From JBMOOG01 sp049324535 (GTDB lineage: Bacteria; Pseudomonadota; Alphaproteobacteria; Rhodobacterales; Rhodobacteraceae), in assembly GCA_049324535.1 (NCBI GenBank), contig JBMOOG010000031.1, positions 1 through 22,052 on the forward strand: a stretch of 22,052 bases of DNA, written 5' to 3'. The position numbers were made by a program, and so were the translations under genes. Positions 22,051-22,052 of this stretch are shown here, in pieces (within the stretch, counting starts at the first letter, position 1; every line of letters begins with the position of its first letter). The notes beneath the pieces were generated by a model. The model was not told the origin of the DNA. It worked only from the letters and a program-made list of their open reading frames with translations, and did not search any database.

Positions 22051-22052
22051 GA
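21926..22052. repeat. 127-bp perfect inverted duplicate of the other window end (right arm)
   Basis: The exact reverse complement of 1-127; identity ends at base 21925. It lies inside the right transposase frame. See the left arm for the assembly interpretation. Confidence 0.9.

Larger units (their letters stand above)
21631..22052 (-). mobile_element. 3' part of an IS5-family (IS903-group-like) insertion sequence, right copy
   Basis: The mirror image of the left element: terminal repeat at 21631-21648, 54 bases from tip to transposase stop, and a transposase fragment running off the right edge. The transposase points toward the interior of the window, as in the left copy, so the two elements are inverted with 3' ends inward. 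The 5' part is outside the window. Confidence 0.88.

Noticed and set aside
1..22052. CRISPR arrays, tRNA or rRNA genes, phage genes, toxin-antitoxin pairs or defence systems
   Set aside because: None seen: no regularly spaced repeats, no tRNA-like cloverleaf, and every sizeable gene is accounted for by denitrification functions or IS elements.

Overview
This 22 kb, GC-rich window carries a nearly self-contained nitrite-to-nitrous-oxide denitrification module of the Paracoccus/Rhodobacteraceae type (alphaproteobacterium; inferred from gene content, gene order and protein character, not from a search). It holds everything recognisable as needed to make and regulate cytochrome cd1 nitrite reductase and cNor-type nitric oxide reductase. 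No nitrate reductase (nar/nap) or nitrous oxide reductase (nos) gene is visible.

Layout. Both ends lie inside copies of an IS5-family (IS903-group-like) insertion sequence: 1-422 on the plus strand and 21631-22052 on the minus strand. The copies are in inverted orientation and their transposase 3' ends and terminal repeats face inward. The outermost 127 bases of the two ends are perfect reverse complements, so the window looks like an assembly contig bounded by a repeat. Inward of the left copy is a frameshifted relic of another IS5-type transposase (437-745). Next comes a Crp/Fnr-family regulator of the NNR/DNR type (868-1572, plus strand).

Convergent to it is the minus-strand norCBQDEF-nnrU operon (7805 down to 1648). 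It starts behind an FNR/NNR-type box at 7869-7882. Upstream on the same strand is nirI-nnrS-nirX (12059 down to 7916): a NosR-like flavo-iron-sulfur membrane protein, an NnrS membrane protein and a Tat-exported flavin transferase. A second box at 12118-12131 sits between divergent nirI and nirS and probably serves both. On the plus strand, nirS-nirE-nirC-nirF-nirDL-nirG-nirH-nirJ-nirN runs from 12194 to 20967. It encodes the reductase and the full heme d1 pathway, and a small two-helix membrane protein ends it. About 450 bp without a recognisable gene separates it from the right IS copy.

How it works together. NO sensed by the Nnr-like regulator should activate both boxes. NirS reduces nitrite to NO in the periplasm and NorCB reduces NO to N2O in the membrane. 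NirE, NirDL/G/H, NirJ, NirF and NirN make heme d1, with NirC as a cytochrome c partner. NorQ/NorD activate NorB. NirI with NirX-attached flavin supports nirS expression or function. Almost all genes within each unit overlap by 1-26 bases or lie within 12 bases of each other, suggesting tight translational coupling.
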